Assembly: GCA_028871345.1 (NCBI GenBank)
Contig: JAGWNK010000014.1
Span: forward strand, 24,020 to 88,019
Length of the DNA stretch: 64,000 nt
Reading direction: 5' to 3'
Source of the DNA: Alphaproteobacteria bacterium
GTDB taxonomy: Bacteria > Pseudomonadota > Alphaproteobacteria > Micropepsales > Micropepsaceae
Numbering within the stretch: the stretch's first letter is position 1; every line of letters starts with the position of its first letter. Under the pieces are notes generated by a model. That model had not been told where the DNA came from. It worked only from the letters and a program-made list of their open reading frames with translations, and did no database searches. A program made the position numbers and the translations under genes. This document shows, piece after piece, positions 33,795-42,688 of this stretch.

Positions 33795-34955
33795 TCAGGC
33801 CGCAACGCGGTGGTTGGCGTTCATCGGGAAGGCGACCGTCACTTCCGTGCCCACGCCTTCCTCGCTGTCGATCTGCAGCCGGCCGCCATGCTTCTCCATC
33901 AGGGCGCGGACCAGGGCCAGGCCGAGGCCGGAACCGGACTTCGCCAGCATGGGATCGCCGTTGACCTGCTCGAAGGGATTGCCGAGTCGCGGCAGATCTT
34001 CGGCAGGGATGCCGATTCCAGTGTCGCGCACCGTGATGGTCGCGAAACCATCGGCGGTGCGCACACTGACGCCGACGTGACCTCCGGCCGGCGTGAACTT
34101 GATCGCATTGGTGAGAAGGTTGAGTAGGACCTGCTTGACCGCCCGCTTGTCGGCGACCGGAAAGAGTTGCTGCTTGGGCGCCGACACCGTCAGTTCGAGC
34201 CCGTTGTTCTCGGCCCGGTCGCGCATCATACGGACGCAGTCCTCGACCGTACCGCTGAGGTCGACGTTTTCCAGGTTGAGTTCGAGCTTGCCGGCCTCGA
34301 TCCTGGCCATGTCGAGCATGTCCGAGATGAGATCCAGCAGCAGCTGGCCGGAATCGTAGATGAGCGTGGCGTATTCCTCGTAGCGCTCGTTGCCGAGAGG
34401 GCCGAAGGTGCGCTGGCGCATCAGGTCGGTGAAGCCGATCACGGCATTGAGCGGAGTGCGCAGCTCGTGGCTCATGTTGGCGAGGAACCGGGACTTCGCC
34501 TTGTTCGCGGACTCGGCGCGTTCCTGCGCCGCTTTGATCGCCAGTTCGTGCGTCAACCGTTCCGTGACGTCGTGCGACACGCTCAGGACGTTGGTCAGCG
34601 CACCGGTCTTGGCGTCATAGACGCCGCGGGTGGTGGTCTCGACCCACACGTAGTGGCCCTCGCCATGGCGGAAGCGGAACGTCGCCGTCAGCGTCTGGCC
34701 GGGAAGGGGCACGGCCCGGATGGAATAAGCTGGATCCAGGTCATCCGGATGCACACGCTCGATGAACCGGTCGCCTTCGATGTCCGCGGCTGTCAGCTTG
34801 AGGATACGTCCCAGCGAGGCGGAGGTGTAGAAGACGGCGCCGTCAGCTTCCCGCAAAACAAGAATATCGGACGCTTCTTCGGCCATGAGACGATAGGCCA
34901 GATAAGCCTTGTCACGGTTTTCGTCGATTGCTACTGGGACGCCTTCTGAAGCCAT
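33795..34955 (-). CDS. Soluble PAS-domain sensor histidine kinase
   Basis: A 386-residue kinase without membrane segments. A PAS domain (about residues 25-133) ends in the PAC-type SHDVTERLTHE; a HisKA domain follows with the phospho-accepting His163 in MSHELRTPLNAVIGF, then the ATPase domain with NLLTNAIKFTPAGG, RDTGIGIPAED and GSGLGLALVRALMEKHGG. It has no receiver domain, and no response-regulator gene is nearby. The catalytic part resembles the PleC/DivJ type of alphaproteobacteria; the cue sensed by the PAS domain is unknown. Confidence 0.92.
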   Translation of the reverse strand: MASEGVPVAIDENRDKAYLAYRLMAEEASDILVLREADGAVFYTSASLGRILKLTAADIEGDRFIERVHPDDLDPAYSIRAVPLPGQTLTATFRFRHGEGHYVWVETTTRGVYDAKTGALTNVLSVSHDVTERLTHELAIKAAQERAESANKAKSRFLANMSHELRTPLNAVIGFTDLMRQRTFGPLGNERYEEYATLIYDSGQLLLDLISDMLDMARIEAGKLELNLENVDLSGTVEDCVRMMRDRAENNGLELTVSAPKQQLFPVADKRAVKQVLLNLLTNAIKFTPAGGHVGVSVRTADGFATITVRDTGIGIPAEDLPRLGNPFEQVNGDPMLAKSGSGLGLALVRALMEKHGGRLQIDSEEGVGTEVTVAFPMNANHRVAA

Positions 34956-35148
34956 TTTAGCTACCGCCTGAGGAGCCTTGTTCTTTGTCTTGGCCTCACC
35001 CTAGTCGCATCCTGTTAATCAAGGATTTCAAGCTGCTCTCGCATCCGGCAATGTGTTAAGTGGTTGTAAACGATGCCAGCCGTCGTCAACGACTTGTTCA
35101 GGACCGCCGCAGAGCGCGGCGCCATCCAAATCCAATAGGGGAAGAGCC

Positions 35149-35625
35149 ATGCGCCTGACGTTTCCCGCGGTTCTGATTGCCGCTTTGATCGTTCCTTGCC
35201 TGGCCGCATCCGATCCGCTTGGCGGCAGTGCGAACAGCGCCTATCTCGCGGCCAATGCGAAGAAAGCGGGCGTGGTGTCGATGCCTGGAATCCAATACCA
35301 GGTGCTCAAGCACGGCAACGGTCCCCAGCCCTCGCGCAGCGATTGCGTGACCGTCAACTACAAGGGTTCGCTGATCAACGGCAAGGTCTTCGACCAGACG
35401 AAACCCGGCCAGTCCGCGACCTTTCGCGCGGGTCTACTGATACCGGGCTGGGTCGAGGCCCTGCAGATGATGCACGTCGGCGACAAGTGGCGCCTCGTGA
35501 TCCCGGCAGGATTGGCTTATGGCAGGACCGGTGCGGGCGACGGCGTGATCCCGCCCAACCAGACGCTCATCTTCGAATTGGAACTGCTCAAGGCCGAACC
35601 GGCCGCGCAGATGGGCTGCGGCTGA
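35149..35625 (+). CDS. Exported FKBP-type peptidyl-prolyl cis-trans isomerase
   Basis: A 158-residue periplasmic foldase with a signal peptide (cleavage near LAA/S, residue 19) and one FKBP domain: GIQYQVLKHGNGPQPSRSDCVTVNYKGSLINGKVFDQT, then LIPGWVEALQMMHVGDKWRLVIPAGLAYG and IPPNQTLIFELELL. ATG 35149 follows GGGGAAG. It converges with purD 4 bases away. The upstream gene is the divergent histidine kinase. Confidence 0.92.
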   Translation: MRLTFPAVLIAALIVPCLAASDPLGGSANSAYLAANAKKAGVVSMPGIQYQVLKHGNGPQPSRSDCVTVNYKGSLINGKVFDQTKPGQSATFRAGLLIPGWVEALQMMHVGDKWRLVIPAGLAYGRTGAGDGVIPPNQTLIFELELLKAEPAAQMGCG

Positions 35626-35629
35626 CGAT

Positions 35630-36904
35630 TCAGCCGCTACGGGCCAGAGCGCGCCAGCCAATGTCGCGCCTGCAGAAACCTTCGGGCCAGTCGATCGCGT
35701 CGACCGCCGCGTAGGCGCGCTGCTGCGCCTGCGCGACGTTCTCGCCCGTTCCCGTCACGCTCAGCACACGGCCGCCGTTGGCAACGATCCTGCCGTCTCT
35801 GCGTGCGGTTCCGGCGTGGAAGATTTGTACACCATCCAGCCGGGACGCCTCGTCGAGGCCGCGGATCTCGCTGCCGCTGGCGTACATTCCCGGATAGCCC
35901 TTGGAAGCCATGACGACAGTGAGCGCCACCTCGTCGGTCCAGCGCAGGTCGACCGCATTCAGCACCTTGTCGCGCGTCGCCGTGAGCACGGTGAGCAAAT
36001 CCGATTTCAACCGCAGCATCACTACTTGGCATTCGGGATCGCCGAAGCGGCAGTTGTATTCGATGAGCTTCGGCTCCCCGTCTTTGATCATCAGCCCAGC
36101 AAAGAGGACTCCCATATAGGGCGTTCCGCGACGGGCCATGGCGGCCACCGTCGGCTTGAGGATGCGCTCGACAACCTTCGCGACCACTGTGTCCGTCAGG
36201 ACGGGGGCGGGGCTGTAGGCTCCCATGCCGCCGGTGTTCGGACCCTTGTCGAAATCGAAGGCCCGTTTGTGATCCTGGGCGCCCGCGAGCGGCAGGACAT
36301 GTTCGCCGTCGCTCAGCGCGAAGAAGCTCGCCTCTTCGCCGTCGAGGAATTCCTCGACAACGATCTCCGAGCCGGCCGCGCCGAAGGCACCGCCAAGCAT
36401 GGAATCGATCGCTCCGTGCGCGTCGGCTCGCGACTCCGCGATGATCACGCCCTTGCCCGCGGCAAGCCCGTCCGCCTTGATCACGACCGGTAGATCCAAG
36501 GCGTCTGCAAAGGATTTCGCGGCCCCGGCGTCCCGGAAGCGGGCATAGCGACCCGTCGGAATCCCGTTCTCTGCGCACAGGTCTTTGACGAAGCCTTTCG
36601 ATCCTTCGAGCCGGGCGCCCTGCGCGCTCGGACCAAGAGCTTTGATGCCCGCCGCTTCCAGGCGGTCGGCGAGACCTGCCACCAGGGGCGCCTCGGGTCC
36701 GACCACCACGAAATCGATCTTCTTCGACTTGGCGAAGGCGATCAGCCCATCGCTGTCGGAAGCGGCAATCGGAACGCATTCGGCGACCGCTTCGATGCCC
36801 GGATTTCCCGGCGCGCAATACAGCTTGGTCAAGATCGGGCTGGCGGACAGGGACCAAGCCAGCGCGTGTTCGCGGCCGCCGGACCCGACCAGAAGGACGT
36901 TCAT
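35630..36904 (-). CDS. purD: Phosphoribosylamine-glycine ligase (GAR synthetase)
   Basis: A 424-residue ATP-grasp ligase joining phosphoribosylamine and glycine in purine synthesis. Seen: the N-terminal [24 protein letters not shown], the ATP-grasp stretch [28 protein letters not shown] and [10 protein letters not shown], the classic GARS signature. ATG 36904 gives exactly the family N-terminus. It is divergent from xseA, as in many alphaproteobacteria. Confidence 0.97.
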   Translation of the reverse strand: MNVLLVGSGGREHALAWSLSASPILTKLYCAPGNPGIEAVAECVPIAASDSDGLIAFAKSKKIDFVVVGPEAPLVAGLADRLEAAGIKALGPSAQGARLEGSKGFVKDLCAENGIPTGRYARFRDAGAAKSFADALDLPVVIKADGLAAGKGVIIAESRADAHGAIDSMLGGAFGAAGSEIVVEEFLDGEEASFFALSDGEHVLPLAGAQDHKRAFDFDKGPNTGGMGAYSPAPVLTDTVVAKVVERILKPTVAAMARRGTPYMGVLFAGLMIKDGEPKLIEYNCRFGDPECQVVMLRLKSDLLTVLTATRDKVLNAVDLRWTDEVALTVVMASKGYPGMYASGSEIRGLDEASRLDGVQIFHAGTARRDGRIVANGGRVLSVTGTGENVAQAQQRAYAAVDAIDWPEGFCRRDIGWRALARSG

Positions 36905-36996
36905 GGCTTCCTCCGCTGGTACTTCCCACCCTTTAGCCAACGGCGCCGCGAGGGGGAACTGGTTTTACCGTTTTCGTCCTATATCATCTGTGAGTC

Positions 36997-38412
36997 ATGT
37001 CCGAAGCCGCCCGCCCGAACCTGCCTGAATTCAGCGTCACGGAGCTCTCCGCGGCGTTGAAGCGCACGGTCGAAGATGCATTCCCGTTCGTGCGGGTCCG
37101 CGGCGAGATCAGCGGCCTGAAATTTCATTCTTCCGGGCACGTTTATTTCGATCTCAAGGACGAGAAGTCGGTCCTCAATGCCATTATCTGGAAAGGCACA
37201 GTCCGCGGATTGAAGGTGCGCCCGGAATCGGGCCTCGAAGTTGTCTGCACCGGCCGTGTCTCGACCTATGGCGGGTCCTCGCGCTACCAGCTCGTCGTCG
37301 AGCAGGTGGAGCTGGCGGGACTGGGCGCCCTCATGGCGATGCTGGAGGAGCGCAAGAGGAAGCTGGCTGCAGAAGGCCTATTCGATACCAACCGCAAGAA
37401 AGCCCTACCATTCCTGCCCGAGGTGATCGGCGTCGTGACGTCCCCCACGGGTGCCGTGATCCGGGACATCATGCACCGTCTCGACGACCGCTTCCCGCGG
37501 CGTGTTCTGCTTTGGCCGGTGACGGTGCAGGGCGAAAAGGCCGCTGCCGAGATCGTTATCGCCATCCGCGGCTTTGCGGCGTTTCCTGTCGCTGGGTTGC
37601 CGCGTCCGGACGTGCTGATCGTGGCACGTGGAGGCGGCTCGCTCGAAGATTTGATGCCCTTCAACGACGAGGCTGTCGTGCGCGCGGTGGCTGCCTGTCC
37701 GATCCCCGTGATTTCGGCCGTCGGGCACGAGACCGACACGACGCTAATCGACTTTGCCGCAGATCGCCGGGCCCCCACGCCGACCGCCGCCGCCGAAATG
37801 GCAGTGCCGGTCCGCACCGAACTTGTCGCCCAGACGCTCGATTTCGAACGGCGCATGGTGCGCTGCTTCGGCCGGAGTATGGAGGATCGCCACCAATCGC
37901 TGCGTCAATTGGCGCGAATTCTGCCGCGCGCCGATCAACTGTTCGCGCAGCCGCGCCAGCGGCTCGATGCGGCGGCCGAACGGCTGGGACACGGTTTACG
38001 GCGCAATCTCGAGGCTCATCGTCGTGCCTTCATCGGCATCGCAGCCCAGTTGCGGCCTTCGGGTCTCAAGAACCGGCTTTCGGCCTGCCTTGAGCGGGCG
38101 AAGGCCCTGGCGCTGCGCCTGGAACGCTGTTACGGCGCTCGCCTCAACGAGGCGCGCGGCGAGCTGGAAGGCCTGTTGCGCGTATTGGACAGTGTCAGCC
38201 ACCAGGCCGTTTTGGCCCGCGGCTTTGCCGTGGTCCGCGGCGCAGACGGCAGGCTGCGCCGCAACGCCGCTGCGGTCGTCCACGGTGAAGCGCTGCTGTT
38301 GACGTTTACGGATGGTTCAGTTCCCGCCTTGGCGGTCGACGGCAGCCATCCGCCCGCGCCAAAGTCCAGATCATCGGGCAGAAAGACAGGTAACCAGGGT
38401 GATTTGTTTTGA
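36997..38412 (+). CDS. xseA: Exodeoxyribonuclease VII large subunit
   Basis: A 471-residue catalytic subunit partnering XseB (6657-6914). It has an N-terminal OB fold (FPFVRVRGEISGLKFHSSGHVYFDLKDEKSVLNAIIWKG), the catalytic domain with GVVTSPTGAVIRDI, VARGGGSLEDLMPFNDE and ISAVGHETDTTLIDFAADRRAPTPTAAAE, then a long coiled-coil and a C-terminal segment HQAVLARGFAVVRGADG. It is the first gene of a plus-strand run with DUF2093 and an M23 peptidase. Confidence 0.97.
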   Translation: MSEAARPNLPEFSVTELSAALKRTVEDAFPFVRVRGEISGLKFHSSGHVYFDLKDEKSVLNAIIWKGTVRGLKVRPESGLEVVCTGRVSTYGGSSRYQLVVEQVELAGLGALMAMLEERKRKLAAEGLFDTNRKKALPFLPEVIGVVTSPTGAVIRDIMHRLDDRFPRRVLLWPVTVQGEKAAAEIVIAIRGFAAFPVAGLPRPDVLIVARGGGSLEDLMPFNDEAVVRAVAACPIPVISAVGHETDTTLIDFAADRRAPTPTAAAEMAVPVRTELVAQTLDFERRMVRCFGRSMEDRHQSLRQLARILPRADQLFAQPRQRLDAAAERLGHGLRRNLEAHRRAFIGIAAQLRPSGLKNRLSACLERAKALALRLERCYGARLNEARGELEGLLRVLDSVSHQAVLARGFAVVRGADGRLRRNAAAVVHGEALLLTFTDGSVPALAVDGSHPPAPKSRSSGRKTGNQGDLF

Positions 38413-38462
38413 TGACGCGGCGGGCTGGGTTGTTTAAATAGGAGCCTTCAAGGCGCGCCGGC

Positions 38463-38690
38463 ATGAACAAGATGGAACGCGATCTGAGGCCCGACGGCCT
38501 CGCCGAACTGGAGTATCTCGACGGGGAGTACCGCGTCGTGAAATCCGGCTCATACGTCATTTGCTCCGTGAGCGGCGTGCACATTCCGCTGGAGTCGCTC
38601 CGCTACTGGAGCGTTGATCTGCAGGAGGCCTATGCCACGCCGGCAGAGGCCCTGCAGCGTTTCAGGGAAACCGGAAAGACGCCCCGATGA
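38463..38690 (+). CDS. DUF2093 family protein
   Basis: A 75-residue soluble protein of a small alphaproteobacterial family of unknown function, usually found after xseA. The typical core is visible: AELEYLDGEYRVVKSGSYVICSVSGVHIPLESLRYWSVDLQEAYATP. Its stop overlaps the ATG of the M23 peptidase gene (ATGATG at 38687), which suggests coupled translation. Confidence 0.9.
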   Translation: MNKMERDLRPDGLAELEYLDGEYRVVKSGSYVICSVSGVHIPLESLRYWSVDLQEAYATPAEALQRFRETGKTPR

Positions 38691-39523
38691 TGGCGCGGCG
38701 TGCGTTGCTGGCCGGGGGTGCGGCAGCGGCCTTGTTGCCCCGCCGGTCGTGGGCCGCGGGTCTCTCCATGTCGCTGGCTGCAGCGGCGGTTCAGGGGACC
38801 CTGGTGGTCGGTCGGGCAACGACCGGCGCTTCGGTGACCGTCGATGGCAATCCCGTGCTCGTGTCCCCGAAGGGCTTGTTCGCATTCGGCATTTCCTATG
38901 ACCGTGACAACCCCGTGCACGTCGAATGGCGCACCTCCGACGGTACCGTGACGTCACGTGATGTCGACGTGATCGCTCGGCAATACGAGACTCAGACCCT
39001 CACCGGCCTGCCTCAGCAATTCGTTACGCCCACGCCCGAACAAGTCGAACGTATCAAACGCGAGGCGGCGACGATCTACGAAGCGCGCAAGCGCGAGACC
39101 GACGGCGTCGGTTTCTCGGAGCCGTTCGATTGGCCGGTTCCCGGCATCATCAGCAGCGTCTATGGCAGCCGGCGCATCTTGAACGGCATTCCGTCGGCGC
39201 CGCATCTCGGGATCGACATCGCTGCGGCGGAAGGAACGCCGATCAAGGCACCCGCAGACGGGATCGTGGCGATTTCGGACGATTACTTCCTCGACGGCGG
39301 TTTCACGCTGCTTGATCACGGTCACGGCGTGTCGAGCTGCTATCTGCATCAGAGCAAGCGCATGGCCACGGCGGGCGCCAAAGTGTCACGCGGCGATGTC
39401 CTGGGGCTTGTCGGAAGAACGGGGCGCGCCACGGGCCCCCATGTCCACTGGGGACTGTGCTGGTTTCAGGTCAAGCTCGACCCTTCGCGTTCGACGCGCA
39501 CGCCCGAGCCGGCGCGCGCGTGA
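38687..39523 (+). CDS. Secreted M23-family (LytM) metallopeptidase
   Basis: A 278-residue exported peptidoglycan-hydrolase-type protein. The signal peptide has a twin-Arg-like MMARRALLAGG start and PRRSWAA/G cleavage. A beta-rich N-terminal region is followed by the LytM domain: APHLGIDIAAAEGTPIKAPADGIV with the first zinc ligands and GPHVHWGLCWF with the H-x-H pair. ATG 38687 and 38690 are both possible. The last 58 bases overlap the convergent acyltransferase gene. Confidence 0.92.
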   Translation: MMARRALLAGGAAAALLPRRSWAAGLSMSLAAAAVQGTLVVGRATTGASVTVDGNPVLVSPKGLFAFGISYDRDNPVHVEWRTSDGTVTSRDVDVIARQYETQTLTGLPQQFVTPTPEQVERIKREAATIYEARKRETDGVGFSEPFDWPVPGIISSVYGSRRILNGIPSAPHLGIDIAAAEGTPIKAPADGIVAISDDYFLDGGFTLLDHGHGVSSCYLHQSKRMATAGAKVSRGDVLGLVGRTGRATGPHVHWGLCWFQVKLDPSRSTRTPEPARA

Positions 39524-40440
39524 CGCCGTTTTCCTTCGCCGGGCTTCGACCAGCGGCGGTGAATCCATAGCCATTGCGAGGGCCGTTCGCGCACCATGGC
39601 TTCCATGGTTGCCGTGATCTTTGCCGTCAGATCGAGAACGTCGCGCTTTTCGTCGCCGGTGGGCGTGAGTTCGACCGGCGGGTAGACGCGAACGCGGAAG
39701 TGCGCCCCCTTCGTGCGCTCCGCGCAGGCGGGTAGCAGCAGCGAGCCGAGCTTAAGGGCGAACGACGCCGGCGCGGCGGTGGTCATGGCGTCTCGTCCGA
39801 AGAACGGCACCGGCACACCTTGGTACGTCTTCTGGTCGACTAAGAGCAGCACCGGCTTGCCCTGCTTCAGCAGCGTGAAGAATCGACGCGTACCCGTCAC
39901 GCTCTTCGTGATGTGTTCCTGCGGTCCGGCGCTGCCGCGCTGGCGCGAAATCCAGCGGTCGACGAACGGATTGTTGGGTGGCCGGTAGACGAGACTGGCA
40001 TCGTAACCCACGGCCCTCGCCGCGATCGGCATCGTTTCCCAGTTGGCGAAGTGGCCAGATATGAACATCACACCCTTGCCGCTCGCCAGGGCGGCGTCGG
40101 CGAACTCCTTGCCGAAGATCTCGATGCGGCCGGCGGGGCCGATCGTCAATTTCTTGAGATGAGGATACTCTCCGACCACGCGACCGAGGTTGTCGCAGAC
40201 CTGCCGCACGATCTGCTCGACTTCCTCATCGCTCTTCTCCGGGTACGAAGCACGAAGGTTCTCGCGCGCCGTGCGAGCCGGAGGCAGGCGATAAAAGACA
40301 TGGCGGCCAATGAAACCGCCCACCGCCGAGGCGGCATCGAGCCCGAGGAGGCGGAAGAAAGTCATGAACGGGAAGAACGCCGCGGATTCTCCCAGGTAGC
40401 GCAGGGTTTTCCAGAACGACAAGGTCGCGGGTTTGCTCAT
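39466..40440 (-). CDS. Lipid A biosynthesis lauroyl/myristoyl acyltransferase (LpxL/HtrB family)
   Basis: A 324-residue inner-membrane acyltransferase adding a secondary acyl chain to Kdo-lipid A. One N-terminal membrane segment is followed by the family domain with the catalytic His/acid pair in MFISGHFANWE, then ASLVYRPPNNPFVD, LLVDQK and the C-terminal WLWIHRRWS. The basic C-terminal tail (KRRHARAGSG...) is longer than usual and lies in the 58-base overlap with the M23 gene. lpxK is 12 bases upstream, in the same operon. Confidence 0.93.
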   Translation of the reverse strand: MSKPATLSFWKTLRYLGESAAFFPFMTFFRLLGLDAASAVGGFIGRHVFYRLPPARTARENLRASYPEKSDEEVEQIVRQVCDNLGRVVGEYPHLKKLTIGPAGRIEIFGKEFADAALASGKGVMFISGHFANWETMPIAARAVGYDASLVYRPPNNPFVDRWISRQRGSAGPQEHITKSVTGTRRFFTLLKQGKPVLLLVDQKTYQGVPVPFFGRDAMTTAAPASFALKLGSLLLPACAERTKGAHFRVRVYPPVELTPTGDEKRDVLDLTAKITATMEAMVRERPSQWLWIHRRWSKPGEGKRRHARAGSGVRVEREGSSLT

Positions 40441-40452
40441 CGGGGATGGCCG

Positions 40453-41421
40453 CTAGCCCGACGTGAACAAAGTGTCAAGGAGCCGTTGCAGTTCCGCTGG
40501 CTTCTCGAACACGGCCCGCACCGGCAAGACGGTGATTCCGGCACGCTGCTCAGGAGTGAGGCGCACAAGGTCTTTTTCCGTCGTGACCAGCGTGGCAGCC
40601 TGGGCGCCAGCCTCGTCTTTGAGGCGGCCGATCTCTTCGTTCGAGTAGAAATGATGATCGGCGAACGGGATAGCGGCGACCACGTTGGACCCGTTTTCCC
40701 GCAGCGCCCGGAAGAATTTCGCCGGGTTACCGATACCAGCGAATGCGACCACGGATTTGCCGCGGGTGTCCGTTGCGTCCACAACGAGTTGTGCTTTGAG
40801 GACCGGCCCCGGATAGCCGCCCCATTCGACCGCACCATCGCCCATGGCAACAACGGCTTGCGCCCGCGACAGACCCTGGGCCACGGGCTCGCGCAGTGGG
40901 CCGGCGGGAATCGTCCGACCATTGCCGAACATCCGGTCGGTGTCGACCACGACGATCGAGAAATCTTTGGCCAAAGAGAAATTCTGGTGACCGTCGTCCA
41001 TAACGATAATGTCGGCACCGTACTTGACGGCGACGCGGGCGCCGGACGGGCGGTAGCTCGCAACCACTACCGGCGCCTCCTGCAAAAGGAGCAAAGGTTC
41101 GTCACCGACATCGGCCGCGCGGTCGGCCTTGCACACCATATGGGGGCCGACCATGCGCCCGCCATAGCCGCGTGACAGGAAGGCGGGGCTGCGCCCTTTC
41201 GCCTTCAGGATCTTGGCAACTGCGATCGCAACCGGAGTCTTGCCCGTCCCGCCCACGGTCAGGTTTCCGATGCAGATGACCGGGACGCCGGCCAGGACTG
41301 GGTCCGCATGACGTGCCTTCCAGGCGACCGAGGCGCCGTAAAGGCGGCCAAGCGGAGAAAGCCACAAGGCCGCGGCCCGGGAAACCGCATCGCGTTTGTG
41401 CCAGAACTCAGGCGGGCGCAT
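40453..41421 (-). CDS. lpxK: Tetraacyldisaccharide 4'-kinase
   Basis: A 322-residue membrane-associated kinase phosphorylating the 4' position of the lipid A disaccharide. The N-terminal membrane-binding helix is followed by the P-loop CIGNLTVGGTGKTP (residues 50-63), PAFLSRGYGG, VVASYRPSGA, and IIVMDDGHQNFSL with the catalytic Asp and His. Its start overlaps the waaA stop by 14 bases, a sign of translational coupling. Confidence 0.96.
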   Translation of the reverse strand: MRPPEFWHKRDAVSRAAALWLSPLGRLYGASVAWKARHADPVLAGVPVICIGNLTVGGTGKTPVAIAVAKILKAKGRSPAFLSRGYGGRMVGPHMVCKADRAADVGDEPLLLLQEAPVVVASYRPSGARVAVKYGADIIVMDDGHQNFSLAKDFSIVVVDTDRMFGNGRTIPAGPLREPVAQGLSRAQAVVAMGDGAVEWGGYPGPVLKAQLVVDATDTRGKSVVAFAGIGNPAKFFRALRENGSNVVAAIPFADHHFYSNEEIGRLKDEAGAQAATLVTTEKDLVRLTPEQRAGITVLPVRAVFEKPAELQRLLDTLFTSG

Positions 41422-42685
41422 GGCCGAGCATCTTGGTGACCACCTCGACGGTCTTGTGGACCGCGCCGCTCAATCCCTCCGCTCCGATCGCTGCAGCGCG
41501 TCCCAGCCGCGTCGCCGCCTCCGGATCGCGCAGCAGCTTGCCGGCCAGTTGCGCGATCTCCGCCGCGCTGTTCACCAGGCCTGCGCCTTGGGCGCGGAAG
41601 ATCGAGTCGTAGGCGGTCGTGAAATTGAAGGTATGCGGTCCCGCCATCACGGCGCACCCGAGCTTCGCCGGCTCCAGCGGATTCTGCCCTCCGTGGCGGA
41701 TGAGGCTGCCGCCGACGAAGGCGAATGGCACCAGGCGGTAGAACAGGCCCAATTCGCCCATCGTGTCGGCGACGTAGACGGCCGTCTCGGCATCGGGCGC
41801 CTGTCCGTTGGTGCGCAGGCGCGTGTTGCGCGTGCCGCAGAGGATCGCGATGTCGCGACCGCGGTGGGGATGGCGCGGCACAATGATGGTCAGCAGATTG
41901 GGAAAACTGCGCCGCAGCAAGTCATGCGCCGGCAGGACGGTCTCTTCTTCGCCGGCATGGGTCTGGGACGCCAGGAACACCGGACGCGAGCCGATCGCAT
42001 CGCGCAGGACACGCAGTTTCTCGGAATCGACGGGCAACGGCGGCGCATCCGCTTTCAAGCTGCCTATGGTGCGCGTGTCGACGGCACCGAGTGCGCGGAA
42101 GCGGGCGGCGATTTCGTCATCCTGGGCCAGGCAGGCATCGAAGGCCGCCAGTAGCCGGGCCGCGGTTGCCGGCACCCAGCGCCAACTCTCGAAGGACCGC
42201 TGCGACATGCGTGCGTTGACCAGCGCCAGATGGACACCGTGCTGCTTCGCTCCCAGCACGAGATTGGGCCAGATGTCCGAATCGACGAACAGGCCGACCT
42301 GCGGCGTCCAGTGATCCAGGAAGCGGGCGGTGGCGGCGGGCGTGTCGACCGGCACGAACTGATGGATGACGCCGGCGGGCAGGCGCTCGCTCATCACCTT
42401 GGCGGAAGTGACTGTGCCGCTTGTCACCAGCACCTTGCAGCCGGTGCAGGCGAGGAGCGCATCGATCAGCGGCAGAGCGGCGACGCATTCTCCCACGCTG
42501 GCGCCGTGTACCCAGACCAAGTTGCCGTCGGGGCGGTCGCGCGAGGATATGCCGAGCCGCTCATTCGTCCGTTCGCTGTGCTCCTTGCCGAGCAGGGTCC
42601 GCCGCCGCAGCAGGATGGGGACGGTCGGCGCCAGGGCTGTGGTCGCCAGTCGATATGCCAGGATGCCGAAGGGCGCGTGGTCCAT
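41408..42685 (-). CDS. waaA: 3-deoxy-D-manno-octulosonic acid (Kdo) transferase
   Basis: A 425-residue GT30 glycosyltransferase adding Kdo to lipid IVA. Seen: VWVHGASVGECVAALPLIDALL (with catalytic Glu), LVTSGTVTSAKVM, HQFVPVDTPAATARFLDHW, DSDIWPNLV, IVPRHPHRG and GGSLIRHGGQNPLEPAKLGCAV. It lies between the ABC exporter (3 bases upstream) and lpxK (overlap) in one operon. Confidence 0.96.
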   Translation of the reverse strand: MDHAPFGILAYRLATTALAPTVPILLRRRTLLGKEHSERTNERLGISSRDRPDGNLVWVHGASVGECVAALPLIDALLACTGCKVLVTSGTVTSAKVMSERLPAGVIHQFVPVDTPAATARFLDHWTPQVGLFVDSDIWPNLVLGAKQHGVHLALVNARMSQRSFESWRWVPATAARLLAAFDACLAQDDEIAARFRALGAVDTRTIGSLKADAPPLPVDSEKLRVLRDAIGSRPVFLASQTHAGEEETVLPAHDLLRRSFPNLLTIIVPRHPHRGRDIAILCGTRNTRLRTNGQAPDAETAVYVADTMGELGLFYRLVPFAFVGGSLIRHGGQNPLEPAKLGCAVMAGPHTFNFTTAYDSIFRAQGAGLVNSAAEIAQLAGKLLRDPEAATRLGRAAAIGAEGLSGAVHKTVEVVTKMLGHAPA

Positions 42686-42688
42686 GGT

